Source: Sediminicoccus sp. KRV36 (lineage in GTDB: Bacteria > Pseudomonadota > Alphaproteobacteria > Acetobacterales > Acetobacteraceae). Taken from it: a stretch of DNA of 64,000 nt. Location of the stretch: positions 1,674,001 to 1,738,000 of the forward strand of contig NZ_CP085081.1 of the NCBI RefSeq assembly GCF_023243115.1. The letters are read 5' to 3'. The position numbers and the translations under genes are program-made. Numbering within the stretch: position 1 is the stretch's first letter; each line of letters starts with the position of its first letter. Under the pieces are notes generated by a model. The model ran no database searches and was not told the origin of the DNA. It saw only the letters and a program-made list of their open reading frames with translations. Below, piece after piece: positions 31,318-40,092 of this stretch.

Positions 31318-32148
31318 TCAACAAAACGTCCGCGCGAGGCCTTCCGCAAGGGGGAGGGGGTTCACGCCGAGCGTTTCGCGCATGGCGGTGATGTCGAAAG
31401 CCTTATCCTCGGTCAGGCGGCGGATTTCATCGGCGCCGATGCGGGGCAGGAAGGGCAGGGCACGGGTCAGCGGGCTGGCCGCCATCAGCAGCGCGGCGGG
31501 CAGGGGCAGCACGGCGCGCGGCGCGATCCCGGCGGCGCGTGCCACGGCCGCACAGAAATCGCGATAGGCCAACGCTTCCGGGCCGGCGATGATGATGACC
31601 TCGGGCGTGGAATTGGTGCGCGCGGCGGCGGCGATCAGGCTGCGGGTCACATCCGCCTGATGGATGGGCTGCACCAGCGCGGTGCCGCCGCCGGGCAGCG
31701 GGAGGATGGGCAGGCGGCGCATCAGGGCGGCCAGGCGCTGGACATTATCCTCGCCCTCCGCGCCATAGATCATGGTGGGGTGCAGCATGTATCCCGCCCG
31801 GCCGCTGGCGAGGAAGGCGGCCTCCCCTGCGCGGACGCCGTCCCCATGCGCATCGGGCCAACGCGAATGGCGGCGCGTGCTGCCCATGAAGACGAAGCGG
31901 GCGCCAGGCGGCGCGGCGGCGAGGATGGCGGCGGCGTGCCGCGCATGGGCGCATGAGATGATGGTGGAAGCACCGGCCAGCGCCGCGCGCAGGGCGGCTT
32001 CGTCGTGCAGGTCGGCCACGGCGTATGGGGCGGCGATGCCGAGCCCGGCCCACTTCGCCGCATCGCGCACCACGGCGCGGAAGGGCTGGTTCAGCGCGCG
32101 GCAGAGCGTGGCGCCGGAGCGCCCGGAAGCGCCGATGACGGCGATCAT
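31318..32148 (-). CDS. NAD(P)-binding protein, NmrA/atypical SDR type
   Basis: 276 residues. N-terminal Rossmann signature MIAVIGASGRSGATLCRAL. STIISCAHARHAAAI and FVFMGSTRRHSRW fit the second half of the fold. YMLHPTMIYG stands where extended SDRs place YxxxK-related residues, but no YxxxK is present. NmrA-like and atypical SDR proteins are often sensors or reductases; the substrate is unknown. The ATG is 4 nt after the stop of the small secreted protein, so it is coupled. Part of the minus-strand operon that begins at the Bug receptor. Confidence 0.8.
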   Translation of the reverse strand: MIAVIGASGRSGATLCRALNQPFRAVVRDAAKWAGLGIAAPYAVADLHDEAALRAALAGASTIISCAHARHAAAILAAAPPGARFVFMGSTRRHSRWPDAHGDGVRAGEAAFLASGRAGYMLHPTMIYGAEGEDNVQRLAALMRRLPILPLPGGGTALVQPIHQADVTRSLIAAAARTNSTPEVIIIAGPEALAYRDFCAAVARAAGIAPRAVLPLPAALLMAASPLTRALPFLPRIGADEIRRLTEDKAFDITAMRETLGVNPLPLAEGLARTFC

Positions 32149-32152
32149 GCGC

Positions 32153-32512
32153 TCAACGCCCGCGCGGGCGCTCTTGCCCGTTGCGGCCCATGCGGCGCTG
32201 GCCGGCATAGGTGCAAAGCAGAGCGCGGCTGGTCTGCCCGCCCTCCTGATGCTGCTCCAGGCTGATGGGGTGGTTGAGGTCGCAGAAGCTGGCGGCGATG
32301 GGCAGGGCCTCCCGCGTGAGGCCGATCACCATCAGCGCATCGCCGCGCTGGCAGCGTTCCTCCGCGATGCGCTGCGCGATCTCGGCCGTGGGCGTGGCCG
32401 AGGTGGCGAGCGCCCAGCAGATCTGGCCCGGATGCTCATGGGCGGTCGTGCTCTGGGCATGGGCGGCGGCCGGCACCACCGCCAGCCAGGCCAGCAGGAG
32501 GTGCCGGCGCAT
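32153..32512 (-). CDS. Small secreted protein of unknown function
   Basis: 119 residues; start 32512 has GGAGGG 9 nt upstream and lies 4 nt after the dehydratase stop. The signal peptide MRRHLLLAWLAVVPAAAHAQ is clear. The mature part has four Cys (QICWALA, EERCQRGD, SFCDLNHP, LLCTYAG), likely two disulfides, and a basic tail. No family recognised. Its place inside a metabolic operon is odd for a secreted protein; it may be a periplasmic accessory of the Bug uptake step. Confidence 0.65.
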   Translation of the reverse strand: MRRHLLLAWLAVVPAAAHAQSTTAHEHPGQICWALATSATPTAEIAQRIAEERCQRGDALMVIGLTREALPIAASFCDLNHPISLEQHQEGGQTSRALLCTYAGQRRMGRNGQERPRGR

Positions 32513-32516
32513 CGCC

Positions 32517-34220
32517 TCAGCCCTCCGCGCGCAGGAAGCGCAGATCGGCGCCCTCAGGCGCTTGCAGCACCTGCTCATGCACGAGGCGGTCCCAGCCACG
32601 CTTGGGCGCGGGTGCGGGGCTCCATGCCGCGCGGCGGGCGGCGAGAACCGCTTCATCCACCAGCAATTCCAGCCGTCGCTCCTTCACCGAAAGCCGGATG
32701 CGATCCCCCGTCTCGGCAAAGGCGAGCGGCCCGCCCGCCGCGGCTTCGGGCGCGATATGCAGCACCACCGTGCCGAAGGCGGTGCCTGACATGCGGCAAT
32801 CGCTCATCCTGACCATGTCCTTTACGCCCTGCCGGCCGAGCTTCTTCGGAATCGGCAGATACCCTGCCTCGGGCATCCCGGCGGGCGAGAGCGGGCCGGC
32901 ATTCTTCAGGACCATGATGGTGTCGGCGCTCACATCGAGATCATCGCTGTCAATGCGCGCGGCCAGATCCTCGACGCCGTTGAAGACCATGCACTCCGCC
33001 TCATGCTCGAAGAGCGATTCCGTGGCGGCGGAGCGCTTCAGGATCGCGCCATCCGGCGCCAGCGAGCCAAACAGCGCGACCAGCCCGCCCACCGGCGAGA
33101 CCGGATTTTCCCGCGCCTTGATGTATTGGCGGTCCACGAAATGCGTGCCATCGCCGATGCGCTCGGCGAGCGTCCGGCCATAGACGTCCTTCGCACCGAG
33201 ATGCAGCAGATCACGGATTTCCCACAGCAGGGCGCGCATGCCGCCGGCGAAGTGGAAATCCTCCATGTAGCCCTCGCCCGTGGGCTTCAGGTCCACCAGG
33301 ACGGGGGTTTCGTCGCTCATCGCATCCAGCCGCTTGAGGTCCACGCGCAGGCCCGCGCGGCCCGCGATGGCGGCCAGATGCACCAGCGCATTGGTGGAAC
33401 CGCCGAGCGCCAGCAGCACGCGCATGGCGTTCTCCACCGCCTCGATGTTGAGGATCTCGCTGGGGCGCACCTTGAGGCCCATGGCCAGCCGCCCGGCTTC
33501 CTCGGCGATGCGCAGGCGGTCACTGTGCACGGCGGGGGCACTGGCCCCCTCCAGCGGCATGAAGCCCAGTGTGGCGACGAGGCAGGCCATGGTGCTGGCC
33601 GTGCCCATGACGCCGCAGGTGCCGGCGGTGACGGCCAGCGCGTTCTCGACCTCGTTGATGCGTTCCTCGCTCACATCGCCCGAGCGGTAGCGCGCCCAGT
33701 AGCGGCGGCAATCCGTGCAGGCGGCCAGGCGCTCGCCCTGATAGCGATTGGCGCTCATCGGCCCGGTGACGAGCATGACGGCGGGCACATCGGCGCTGAC
33801 CGCGGCCATGAGCTGCGCGGGCACCGTCTTGTCGCAACCGCCGACCAGCACGACGGAATCCATGGGCTGCGCGCTCACCATCGCCTCGGTGTCGAGGGCC
33901 ATGAGGTTGCGGTAATGCATGGAGCAGGGGGTCAGGAAGGGCTCGCAGAGGCTGATGGTCGGGAAGGCCATGGGCAGGCCGCCCGCGAGCATGACGCCGC
34001 GCTTCACCGCCTCGATCAGGTCGGGCACGGAGCGGTGGCAATTGTTCAGGTCACTCGCCGTATCCACGATGCCGACGACGGAGCGGCTGAGCGCGTCCTT
34101 CGAATAGCCCATCGAGGCCGCGAAGCTGCGCCGCAGATAGAGGGCGAATTCGCGGTCCCCGTAATTGGCGGCGTTCCGGCCGAGGCCCTTGGGAAGGGGC
34201 GCTTCTGGCGTGTCGGTCAA
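32517..34220 (-). CDS. IlvD/Edd family dehydratase (sugar-acid type)
   Basis: 567 residues from a TTG start with AGGAG 8 nt upstream; no ATG or GTG fits better. The Fe-S cluster Cys are in NNCHRSVPDLIEAVKRG (about residue 58), VGGCDKTVPAQLMAAV and TAGTCGVMGTASTMA. A C-terminal RMSDCRMSGTAFGTVVLHIAPEAAAGGP is diagnostic of the family. The subgroup looks like the L-arabonate/D-xylonate and related sugar-acid dehydratases rather than the housekeeping IlvD, because it lies in a catabolic operon behind a Bug receptor. It would convert an aldonic acid to a 2-keto-3-deoxy acid. Substrate unknown. Confidence 0.88.
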   Translation of the reverse strand: MTDTPEAPLPKGLGRNAANYGDREFALYLRRSFAASMGYSKDALSRSVVGIVDTASDLNNCHRSVPDLIEAVKRGVMLAGGLPMAFPTISLCEPFLTPCSMHYRNLMALDTEAMVSAQPMDSVVLVGGCDKTVPAQLMAAVSADVPAVMLVTGPMSANRYQGERLAACTDCRRYWARYRSGDVSEERINEVENALAVTAGTCGVMGTASTMACLVATLGFMPLEGASAPAVHSDRLRIAEEAGRLAMGLKVRPSEILNIEAVENAMRVLLALGGSTNALVHLAAIAGRAGLRVDLKRLDAMSDETPVLVDLKPTGEGYMEDFHFAGGMRALLWEIRDLLHLGAKDVYGRTLAERIGDGTHFVDRQYIKARENPVSPVGGLVALFGSLAPDGAILKRSAATESLFEHEAECMVFNGVEDLAARIDSDDLDVSADTIMVLKNAGPLSPAGMPEAGYLPIPKKLGRQGVKDMVRMSDCRMSGTAFGTVVLHIAPEAAAGGPLAFAETGDRIRLSVKERRLELLVDEAVLAARRAAWSPAPAPKRGWDRLVHEQVLQAPEGADLRFLRAEG

Positions 34221-34304
34221 AGGGGCGTCTCCTGCTGCGGCTTTCCACCGTCTTATGCCGGATGGCCCCCCAGGCGAAGCCCTCGGATATTTCAACCTGC
34301 CGGC

Positions 34305-35252
34305 CTATTCCGGGTTGATGCCCGCCTTGCGCATCAATTCGCGGTGCAGTTCCAACTCGCGGCGGATGCGCGCCACCAGGGCCGCTTCGCCCATCGGCGT
34401 CGGGCCCAGGCCCTGGCTTTCCATGAAGGCGAGGGTGCGCGGCTCGGCGAAGGTTTCGACTGCCGCCTGGGTGAGGCGGGCCTTGACCGGCTCGGCCAGG
34501 CCAGGCGGGCCCTGCAGCGAATACCAGGCGACGCCGCCAAAGCCCGCAAAGCCCTGCTCGGCGATGGTGGGAAGCTCGGGCAGCGCGCCGATGCGCCCGG
34601 GTGTGGCCGCCCCCAGCGCCTTCAGCCGCCCGGATTCGATATGCCCGCGGCAGGCCGCCAGCAGCGCGATCATGCAATCGGTGCGGCCGGCGATGGTGTC
34701 CGTCAGCGCGGGCGGCGCGCCATTATAGGGCACATGGATCATCTCGACCCCCGCGCGGGCGGTGAGGTCCACCATGGGCAGATGCGCCGTGGTGCCGATG
34801 CCCCAGCTGGCATAGGAGAGCTGCCCCGGCCGGGCACGGGCGCCGGCCAGGAGTTGCGGCAGGCTCTCCCAGCGGGGGTTGGCCACCAGCACGGATTGCG
34901 TGTCGCACAGCGCGCTGATCTGGCTGAAATCCGTGACGGGGTCATAGCCCGCATTGCGAATGGCGAGCGGCGCCATGGTGAAGGTGACGATGGTGCCCAG
35001 CAGCAGCGTCCGCCCATCCGGCGCGGCACGCGCCACCTGGCGCGCCGCGATGGTGGTGGAAGCGCCGGGGCGATGATCCATCACGAAACTCCCGCCCAGC
35101 CGCTGGGCCAGCCCTTCGATCAGGATGCGCCCCACGACATCCGAGGCACCGCCCGGCGCATAAGGGACCAGCACCGCCGTGGTGCTGGATTGCGCAAGGG
35201 CCGGCGTGGCAAGGCAGGGCACGGCCAGCATGGCGCGGCGGCTGATGGGCAT
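34305..35252 (-). CDS. Bug-family (TctC) periplasmic solute receptor
   Basis: 315 residues. Signal peptide MPISRRAMLAVPCLATPALAQ, then VLVPYAPGGASDVVGRILIEGLAQRLG and DHRPGASTTIAARQVARAAPDG, matching Bug receptors. It heads the minus-strand operon with the dehydratase 84 bp downstream, so a sugar acid or other carboxylate is the likely ligand. No membrane subunits are nearby. Start 35252 has AGGGAG about 11 nt upstream. Confidence 0.9.
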   Translation of the reverse strand: MPISRRAMLAVPCLATPALAQSSTTAVLVPYAPGGASDVVGRILIEGLAQRLGGSFVMDHRPGASTTIAARQVARAAPDGRTLLLGTIVTFTMAPLAIRNAGYDPVTDFSQISALCDTQSVLVANPRWESLPQLLAGARARPGQLSYASWGIGTTAHLPMVDLTARAGVEMIHVPYNGAPPALTDTIAGRTDCMIALLAACRGHIESGRLKALGAATPGRIGALPELPTIAEQGFAGFGGVAWYSLQGPPGLAEPVKARLTQAAVETFAEPRTLAFMESQGLGPTPMGEAALVARIRRELELHRELMRKAGINPE

Positions 35253-35320
35253 GGCGATGTTTCTCCCTGATTTCAGGGCAGCCTTGCCGGGCATGGGCCC
35301 GGATGCAAGCGCGATAGACT

Positions 35321-35338
35321 GTGGTATCCTGCTACCAC
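35321..35338. promoter_or_regulatory. Inverted repeat GTGGTA-N6-TACCAC
   Basis: Six-base arms lie between the divergent Bug receptor gene (start 35252) and rplM (start 35422). It is a candidate operator for the Bug/dehydratase operon, about 70 bp upstream of its start; no regulator gene is adjacent. Confidence 0.35.
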
Positions 35339-35360
35339 GGCAGAAAATCGCGCCTGGAGC

Positions 35361-35389
35361 TTGACGTTGCGCGCCGGGTGCGTCACATA
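35361..35389 (+). promoter_or_regulatory. Putative sigma-70 promoter of rplM-rpsI
   Basis: -35 TTGACG (35361-35366), 17-bp spacer, -10 CACATA (35384-35389). It lies 32 bp before the rplM ATG. Confidence 0.5.
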
Positions 35390-35421
35390 CCCGCCTCGAT
35401 CAAGCGTATTTGAAGGTTATC

Positions 35422-35916
35422 ATGCTCAGCACACAGACCCGCTCGCTGAAGCCGGCCGAGGTGACGAAGAACTGGTGGGTGATTGACGCCGAAGGGCTCG
35501 TCCTCGGCCGTCTCGCCACCATCGTCGCCAATCGGCTGCGCGGCAAGCACAAGCCCCAGTTCACCCCGCATGTGGATTGCGGCGACCATGTCGTCATCCT
35601 CAATGCCGGCAAGGTGAAGCTGACCGGCAACAAGGCCGAACAGTCCATGTTCTACTGGCACACCGGCTTCGCCGGCGGCATCAAGGAGCGCTCGAAGGGC
35701 CAACTCCTCGATGGCCGTTACCCCGAGCGGGTGATGACCAAGGCCGTCGAGCGCATGATCACGCGCGGGCCGCTGGGCCGCAAGCAGATGAAGAACCTGC
35801 ATGTATATGCCGGCACCACCCACCCGCATGCCGGGCAGAACCCCACCGTGCTCGATGTCGCGGGCATGAACCGCAAGAACACCGCGATCGCGGCTTCGCA
35901 GAACAAGGTGGCCTAA
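35422..35916 (+). CDS. rplM: 50S ribosomal protein L13
   Basis: 164 residues. Typical L13: [64 protein letters not shown] and [26 protein letters not shown]. An early assembly protein of the large subunit. Start 35422 with AAGG about 6 nt upstream. Only 3 bp separate it from rpsI, the universal partner. Confidence 0.98.
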   Translation: MLSTQTRSLKPAEVTKNWWVIDAEGLVLGRLATIVANRLRGKHKPQFTPHVDCGDHVVILNAGKVKLTGNKAEQSMFYWHTGFAGGIKERSKGQLLDGRYPERVMTKAVERMITRGPLGRKQMKNLHVYAGTTHPHAGQNPTVLDVAGMNRKNTAIAASQNKVA

Positions 35917-35919
35917 GTC

Positions 35920-36423
35920 ATGAGCGAGCAGACCACAGCCAATTCCCTCGCTGATCTCAAGACCCTCGTGCAGGGCACGGCCGTTGTCGCCGGCGCCGAG
36001 CCGATGGCCGCCCCCGTCCTGCCGAAGCGTGACGCGCAGGGCCGCTCCTACGCGACGGGCGGCCGCAAGGAATCCGTCGCCCGCGTGTGGGTGATGCCGG
36101 GCAAGGGCGCCTACACCATCAACGGCAAGCCGGCGACGCAGTATTTCGCGCGCCCCGTGCTGCGCATGCTGATCGCCCAGCCCTTCCTGGTGGCGGACCG
36201 CTACCAGACCTTCGATGTGGTGGCGACGGTCGCCGGTGGTGGCCTTTCGGGCCAGGCCGGCGCGGTGCGCCATGGCATCAGCCGCGCACTCGTGAATTAC
36301 GAGCCGGAGCTGCGCAGCATCCTCAAGAAGGCCGGCTTCCTGACGCGCGATCCGCGTGCGGTCGAGCGCAAGAAGTACGGCAAGGCCAAGGCACGACGTT
36401 CCTTCCAGTTCAGCAAGCGCTGA
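35920..36423 (+). CDS. rpsI: 30S ribosomal protein S9
   Basis: 167 residues. The S9 core starts near residue 45 ([19 protein letters not shown]) and ends with the conserved [17 protein letters not shown], whose basic tail contacts P-site tRNA. The roughly 40-residue N-terminal extension is normal for alphaproteobacteria. Ends at a strong terminator. Confidence 0.98.
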   Translation: MSEQTTANSLADLKTLVQGTAVVAGAEPMAAPVLPKRDAQGRSYATGGRKESVARVWVMPGKGAYTINGKPATQYFARPVLRMLIAQPFLVADRYQTFDVVATVAGGGLSGQAGAVRHGISRALVNYEPELRSILKKAGFLTRDPRAVERKKYGKAKARRSFQFSKR

Positions 36424-36452
36424 TCCGGGCAGCATCGCTGCATCCCTGTCAG

Positions 36453-36487
36453 AGGGGCGGGTCCGCGAGGGCCCGCCCCTTTTTCGT
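36453..36487 (+). terminator. Rho-independent terminator of rplM-rpsI
   Basis: 12-bp stem (one G-U pair) with arms 36453-36464 (AGGGGCGGGTCC) and 36469-36480, GCGA tetraloop, then TTTTTCGTTTT. Confidence 0.85.
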
Positions 36488-36522
36488 TTTCTGCTACACT
36501 GCGATCTCCACGGAGGCCTCAC

Positions 36523-37464
36523 ATGGCGAGCATCTTCATTGACGGCGAAAGCGGCACCACCGGATTGCAGATCCGCGCCCGCCTGGAAAACCACCCGGCC
36601 CTGACCATCCGCTCCATCGCCGATGCGGATCGCAAGGATCCGGCCGCCAAGCGCCGCCTGATGGAGCAGGTGGATGCCGTGGTGCTGTGCCTGCCCGATG
36701 CCGGCGCCCTGGAAGTGGCCGCCATGGCGGCCGAGATGGGCGATGCGGCGCCCAAGCTGCTGGATGCCAGCACGGCGCACCGCACCAACCCCGCCTGGGT
36801 CTATGGCTTCCCGGAATTGACCGAGGGCCATGCGGCAAAGATCGCGGCGGCGAAGTGCGTGGCCAATCCCGGCTGCTACCCGACCGGCGGCATCGCGCTG
36901 CTGCGGCCGCTGGTGGATGCGGGCATCATCCCCGCCGGCCACCCGATCACGGTCAATGCCGTCTCGGGCTATACCGGCGGTGGCAAGGCGATGATCGCCG
37001 AATTCGATGCGGGCACGGCCGCACCCTTTTTCCTCTACGGGCTGGGGCTGGAGCACAAGCATGTGCCGGAACTCCAGCTCTATAGCGGCTTGTCCCTGCG
37101 GCCGATCTTCGTGCCCAGCGTCGGCAATTTCGCGCAGGGCATGCTGGTCAGCATCCCGCTGCACCTCGATGCGCTGCCGGGCAAGCCCAAGCCCGCCGAC
37201 CTCGAAGCCGTGCTGGCCGCGCGCTATGCGGCCTCCGGCTGGGTGCGCGTGCTGCCCGCCGAGGCCAGCGCCCGGCTGGAGCCGGAGGCGCTGAACGGCG
37301 GCAACATGCTGGAGCTGCGGGTCTATGGGAATGCCAGGCACAACCAGGCCGTGCTGGTGGCGCGGCTGGATAATCTGGGCAAGGGCGCCTCGGGGGCGGC
37401 AGTGCAGAATCTGGGGCTGATGCTGGGCGTGGATGTGGCGCAGGCGCTGCCCCTGGCGGCGTGA
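36523..37464 (+). CDS. argC: N-acetyl-gamma-glutamyl-phosphate reductase (short type)
   Basis: 313 residues, the short (type 2) ArgC typical of alphaproteobacteria. FIDGESGTTGLQIRARL is the NADP-binding start, CVANPGCYPTGGIALL holds the catalytic Cys, and VSGYTGGGKAMIAEF and GLEHKHVPE supply the His region. It reduces N-acetyl-glutamyl phosphate to the semialdehyde in arginine synthesis. The order rplM-rpsI-argC is conserved in Rhodospirillales and Rhizobiales. The start is preceded by GGAGG 8 nt upstream. Confidence 0.96.
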   Translation: MASIFIDGESGTTGLQIRARLENHPALTIRSIADADRKDPAAKRRLMEQVDAVVLCLPDAGALEVAAMAAEMGDAAPKLLDASTAHRTNPAWVYGFPELTEGHAAKIAAAKCVANPGCYPTGGIALLRPLVDAGIIPAGHPITVNAVSGYTGGGKAMIAEFDAGTAAPFFLYGLGLEHKHVPELQLYSGLSLRPIFVPSVGNFAQGMLVSIPLHLDALPGKPKPADLEAVLAARYAASGWVRVLPAEASARLEPEALNGGNMLELRVYGNARHNQAVLVARLDNLGKGASGAAVQNLGLMLGVDVAQALPLAA

Positions 37465-37472
37465 GGCGGTGG

Positions 37473-37494
37473 GCGAGGGGAGCAGTCCCCTCGC
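37473..37494. terminator. Hairpin between convergent argC and ycjF-like genes
   Basis: GCGAGGGG-AGCAGT-CCCCTCGC, perfect 8-bp arms, 9 bp past the argC stop. No T tract on either strand, so termination would be rho-assisted or weak. Could be a bidirectional stop. Confidence 0.4.
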
Positions 37495-37549
37495 GCGCAC
37501 CCGGCCTGGCTGATGTTCACGCCTGCCCCGCAGGCTGGTTCGTTGGCTC

Positions 37550-38464
37550 TCAGACCGGGCGGCATACCTGGGCGGTGGCGAAGCCGAGCCGCAGCATGCG
37601 CCGCGCCGCAATGGCCGAGCCCGTCGCCTGACCCGCCAAGGCCGCGCCGAGCGGCGCATTGAACACCGCCTCTGTCAGCGCCGTGACCGCGATATCCGCG
37701 GCGGCCACGCTCGCCGCATCCAGAATCACCCGCCGAAACAGCCGCAGCGTTCCCAGCGTGCCCGGGCGCATCCCATGGATGCGGGCGACCTGTCCCACCA
37801 GCCGCAGGCCGCGCCACGCGACGATCAGGCCATCCATGCCCGGCCAGGGACTCACCACCGTCGCGGCCAGCACCTGGAATGCGGCTGCCCGGCCGGCGGC
37901 CGCGGTGTCCTGGTCCAGCCGGGTCAGCGGCCCCGCGCGCAGCAGGGCGCGCAGCGTGGCCGCATCCGCCGCGCCTGCCATGACCTCGCGCGCCGCCGGC
38001 CCCTCACCGATCGAGAGGAGCCATTGTTCGGCAGCGGCCCGGGCCCTGGCCGCATCCTGGCTCTGCAAGCCCTCTCGGAGCCGGTCAACGCGCTCCAGCG
38101 CGGCATAGCCGCGCCACTCCCGCCAGATCGCCCCGGCCAGGACGCCGCCCGCGCCCAGCACCAGCGCAAGGGTCAGGACGCCGAGCCAGGTGGCCACGGC
38201 GAATTGCCTTGCCACAAAGCCGGCAAGATCCAGTGCGGCCACTCCCAGGATGAGCACGAGGAGCGCGAGGGCCCCCAGGGCCAGTGCGCCCTGCGGCCCC
38301 GGCACCCGCGCATCCGCCAGCGCATCCACCGCCGCGTGGGTGAGGGGCCCTTCGCGCCCCTGCACGCCCTCCACCCAGCCGCGCTCCCCGGGGCCGGCCG
38401 GCGGCGGCTGCACGGCCAAGGGGGGCCTGGCCGGCTCGTCCAGGAAGCGGGGGCCTTCGCTCAC
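37550..38464 (-). CDS. YcjF-family inner membrane protein (DUF697/TIGR01620)
   Basis: 304 residues. Two long hydrophobic helices near residues 58-120 (GALALGALALLVLILGVAAL, ATWLGVLTLALVLGAGGVLAGAIW) are followed by a soluble region and an Ala-rich C-terminal domain (AAFQVLAATVVSPWPGMDGLIVAWRGLRLVGQVARIHGMRPG) typical of DUF697. The E. coli homologue YcjF is encoded next to ycjX in the phage-shock region; function is not settled. It overlaps the YcjX gene by 4 bp, as is usual for this pair. Confidence 0.88.
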   Translation of the reverse strand: MSEGPRFLDEPARPPLAVQPPPAGPGERGWVEGVQGREGPLTHAAVDALADARVPGPQGALALGALALLVLILGVAALDLAGFVARQFAVATWLGVLTLALVLGAGGVLAGAIWREWRGYAALERVDRLREGLQSQDAARARAAAEQWLLSIGEGPAAREVMAGAADAATLRALLRAGPLTRLDQDTAAAGRAAAFQVLAATVVSPWPGMDGLIVAWRGLRLVGQVARIHGMRPGTLGTLRLFRRVILDAASVAAADIAVTALTEAVFNAPLGAALAGQATGSAIAARRMLRLGFATAQVCRPV

Positions 38465-39906
38465 AGCGCGTCTCCCAGAAGGGCGACCAGGATGTCGTCC
38501 AGGTTCAGATTCTCGATCGGGTGCGCGTCGCCGCCACGAAAGGCCGGTGGGCGCAGCTGCGGCATCACGAAATAGGCGTTGCTCCAGTAGCTCTCGGGCA
38601 CTTCGCCGGCGGGCACGGTGCCGGGCTTGAAGGGACGCTCCCGGTTGGCGCCGAGCGGCACGCCAAAGACGGCGCGTTGGACCCGGCCATCCGCATCGGT
38701 GAAGTCGCCATCCCGGGTGCAGCGCACCGCCGAGACGGCATGGAAGCTGCGCCGCGCCTCCTCGGTGACGGAAGCCTGGCCCGCGCTGACCATGTTGCGC
38801 AGCGTCAGGCGCAGATGGCTGCGCTGGTGCTCATCCACGTGGTCCGATTTGGTGGCCGCGAAAGCGACCGCCTCGATCTTCCGGCCGCCGAACCAGCCGC
38901 CTTCCAGCAGCTTTGCGTAGCTGTCGCCGATCTTGTGCAGGGAGCGGCGCGCATCCTCGAAGGCGGCCTTGCCGGCAAAGAGCGCGCCCAGCACGTCCAC
39001 CAGGACGAGCTGGCGGTTGAACTCGCTGAAATAGGGCTCAAAGAAGGTCGTGCGGATTTCGGTCTTGTAGGCGTCGAAGCGGTCGCGCAGCTGGGCGCCC
39101 AGCGTGCCGCGCCGTGGCGCCGGCGCGCCGGTCCATGGAAAGAAATGCAGCAGCGGCACCTCGCCCCAGGGGCCGGGCATGAGGAAGCGGCCGGGCTGCA
39201 ACCAGCGCAGCCCCGCCTCCTCCCGGCAACGGCGCAGCGCGTCGCGATAGAGGCGAAAGCCATGCGCGGCCACCTCCTCGGATGCGGCGGCATCGGGCTG
39301 GAGTGTCTCCAGGAAGGCCAGGAAGGGGGCCGCGAAGCCGGAGCGCGGCGGCAGGCGCAGATCGGCTAGGACCTCGGCCGACCAAGCTTCGTAGCCTTGC
39401 TCCAGAAGCGGCAGGTCAGCGAGCCATTCGCCGGGGTAGTCCAGCAGTTCCAGCCGCACGAGCCGCGGGCCGAGCAGCAGCCCCTTGGCCTTGCCGATGA
39501 GCGAACTGGGTGCCAGCAACAGGCGCAGGGTGATAAGGGCAGGCCGGTCGGTCACGGGCGGCCAGGCGGGCGCCTCGCCCGAGGCCATCTGGTCCCGCAG
39601 GCCTTCATAGTCGAAGCGGGGAATGCGCTGCGTGCCGGTGGGCTCGATCTCCATCCCGAGCAGGCGGGAGCCGCCCTTGCCGTCGCTGAGCCGCGCCGCA
39701 AGCTTGGGAAGGGTGTTCCAGCGCGTCCCCTCGGTGCCGCGCGCCATGGCGAGCAGGTTGCTAATCAACGAGACCATGAGCACGGTCTTGCCGGCGCGGC
39801 TGAGGCCGGTGACGGCCAGCCTGTAGGTCTCGACATTCGCCGCGTTCCAGGCCGCATCGCCGACGGCCAGTGTTCCGTCGCGCAGCTGGGCCCAGACGCC
39901 ACTCAT
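38461..39906 (-). CDS. YcjX-family GTPase (DUF463)
   Basis: 481 residues. Walker A VTGLSRAGKT (32-41) opens the P-loop domain. LELLDYPGEWLADLPLLEQGY supplies the DxPG switch segment, ATKSDHVDEHQ the NKxD-like region, and the C-terminal NLNLDDILVALLGDAL is typical of DUF463. YcjX binds and hydrolyses GTP and is tied to envelope stress in enterobacteria. Start 39906 has GAGGAG 8 nt upstream. It forms a two-gene unit with the YcjF-like gene. Confidence 0.9.
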   Translation of the reverse strand: MSGVWAQLRDGTLAVGDAAWNAANVETYRLAVTGLSRAGKTVLMVSLISNLLAMARGTEGTRWNTLPKLAARLSDGKGGSRLLGMEIEPTGTQRIPRFDYEGLRDQMASGEAPAWPPVTDRPALITLRLLLAPSSLIGKAKGLLLGPRLVRLELLDYPGEWLADLPLLEQGYEAWSAEVLADLRLPPRSGFAAPFLAFLETLQPDAAASEEVAAHGFRLYRDALRRCREEAGLRWLQPGRFLMPGPWGEVPLLHFFPWTGAPAPRRGTLGAQLRDRFDAYKTEIRTTFFEPYFSEFNRQLVLVDVLGALFAGKAAFEDARRSLHKIGDSYAKLLEGGWFGGRKIEAVAFAATKSDHVDEHQRSHLRLTLRNMVSAGQASVTEEARRSFHAVSAVRCTRDGDFTDADGRVQRAVFGVPLGANRERPFKPGTVPAGEVPESYWSNAYFVMPQLRPPAFRGGDAHPIENLNLDDILVALLGDAL

Positions 39907-40033
39907 GCCAAAGCTCCTCATGCGTGATCCAGATGGGCATGAATGGCCATGAGCACCAACCCAGGCTCCACGCCAAAACGGAAAGGTGCGGGAAGCCTGT
40001 GACAACCCCGCAGGTGTTCACCCGGCCGGGGCC

Positions 40034-40048
40034 AGGGGCAGAGCCCCT
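40034..40048. repeat. AGGGGC-AGA-GCCCCT hairpin
   Basis: Short GC hairpin followed by CATTTTCC. It resembles the GGGGC-TTT-GCCCC unit at 20645-20657, so it is probably another copy of a dispersed extragenic hairpin. Confidence 0.45.
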
Positions 40049-40056
40049 CATTTTCC

Positions 40057-40086
40057 TTGATTTTCGGCCATTTTCTGCGTTATGTT
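40057..40086 (+). promoter_or_regulatory. Putative promoter of the DUF4096 gene, leaderless
   Basis: -35 TTGATT (40057-40062), 18-bp spacer, -10 TATGTT (40081-40086). The expected transcription start, 6-7 nt later, coincides with the ATG at 40093, and there is no Shine-Dalgarno sequence. Confidence 0.5.
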
Positions 40087-40092
40087 CCCTTT

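Noticed and set aside
33003..35270. Plus-strand open frame opposite the dehydratase and Bug receptor genes
   Set aside because: Antisense artefact; both minus-strand genes have clear family motifs and ribosome-binding sites.
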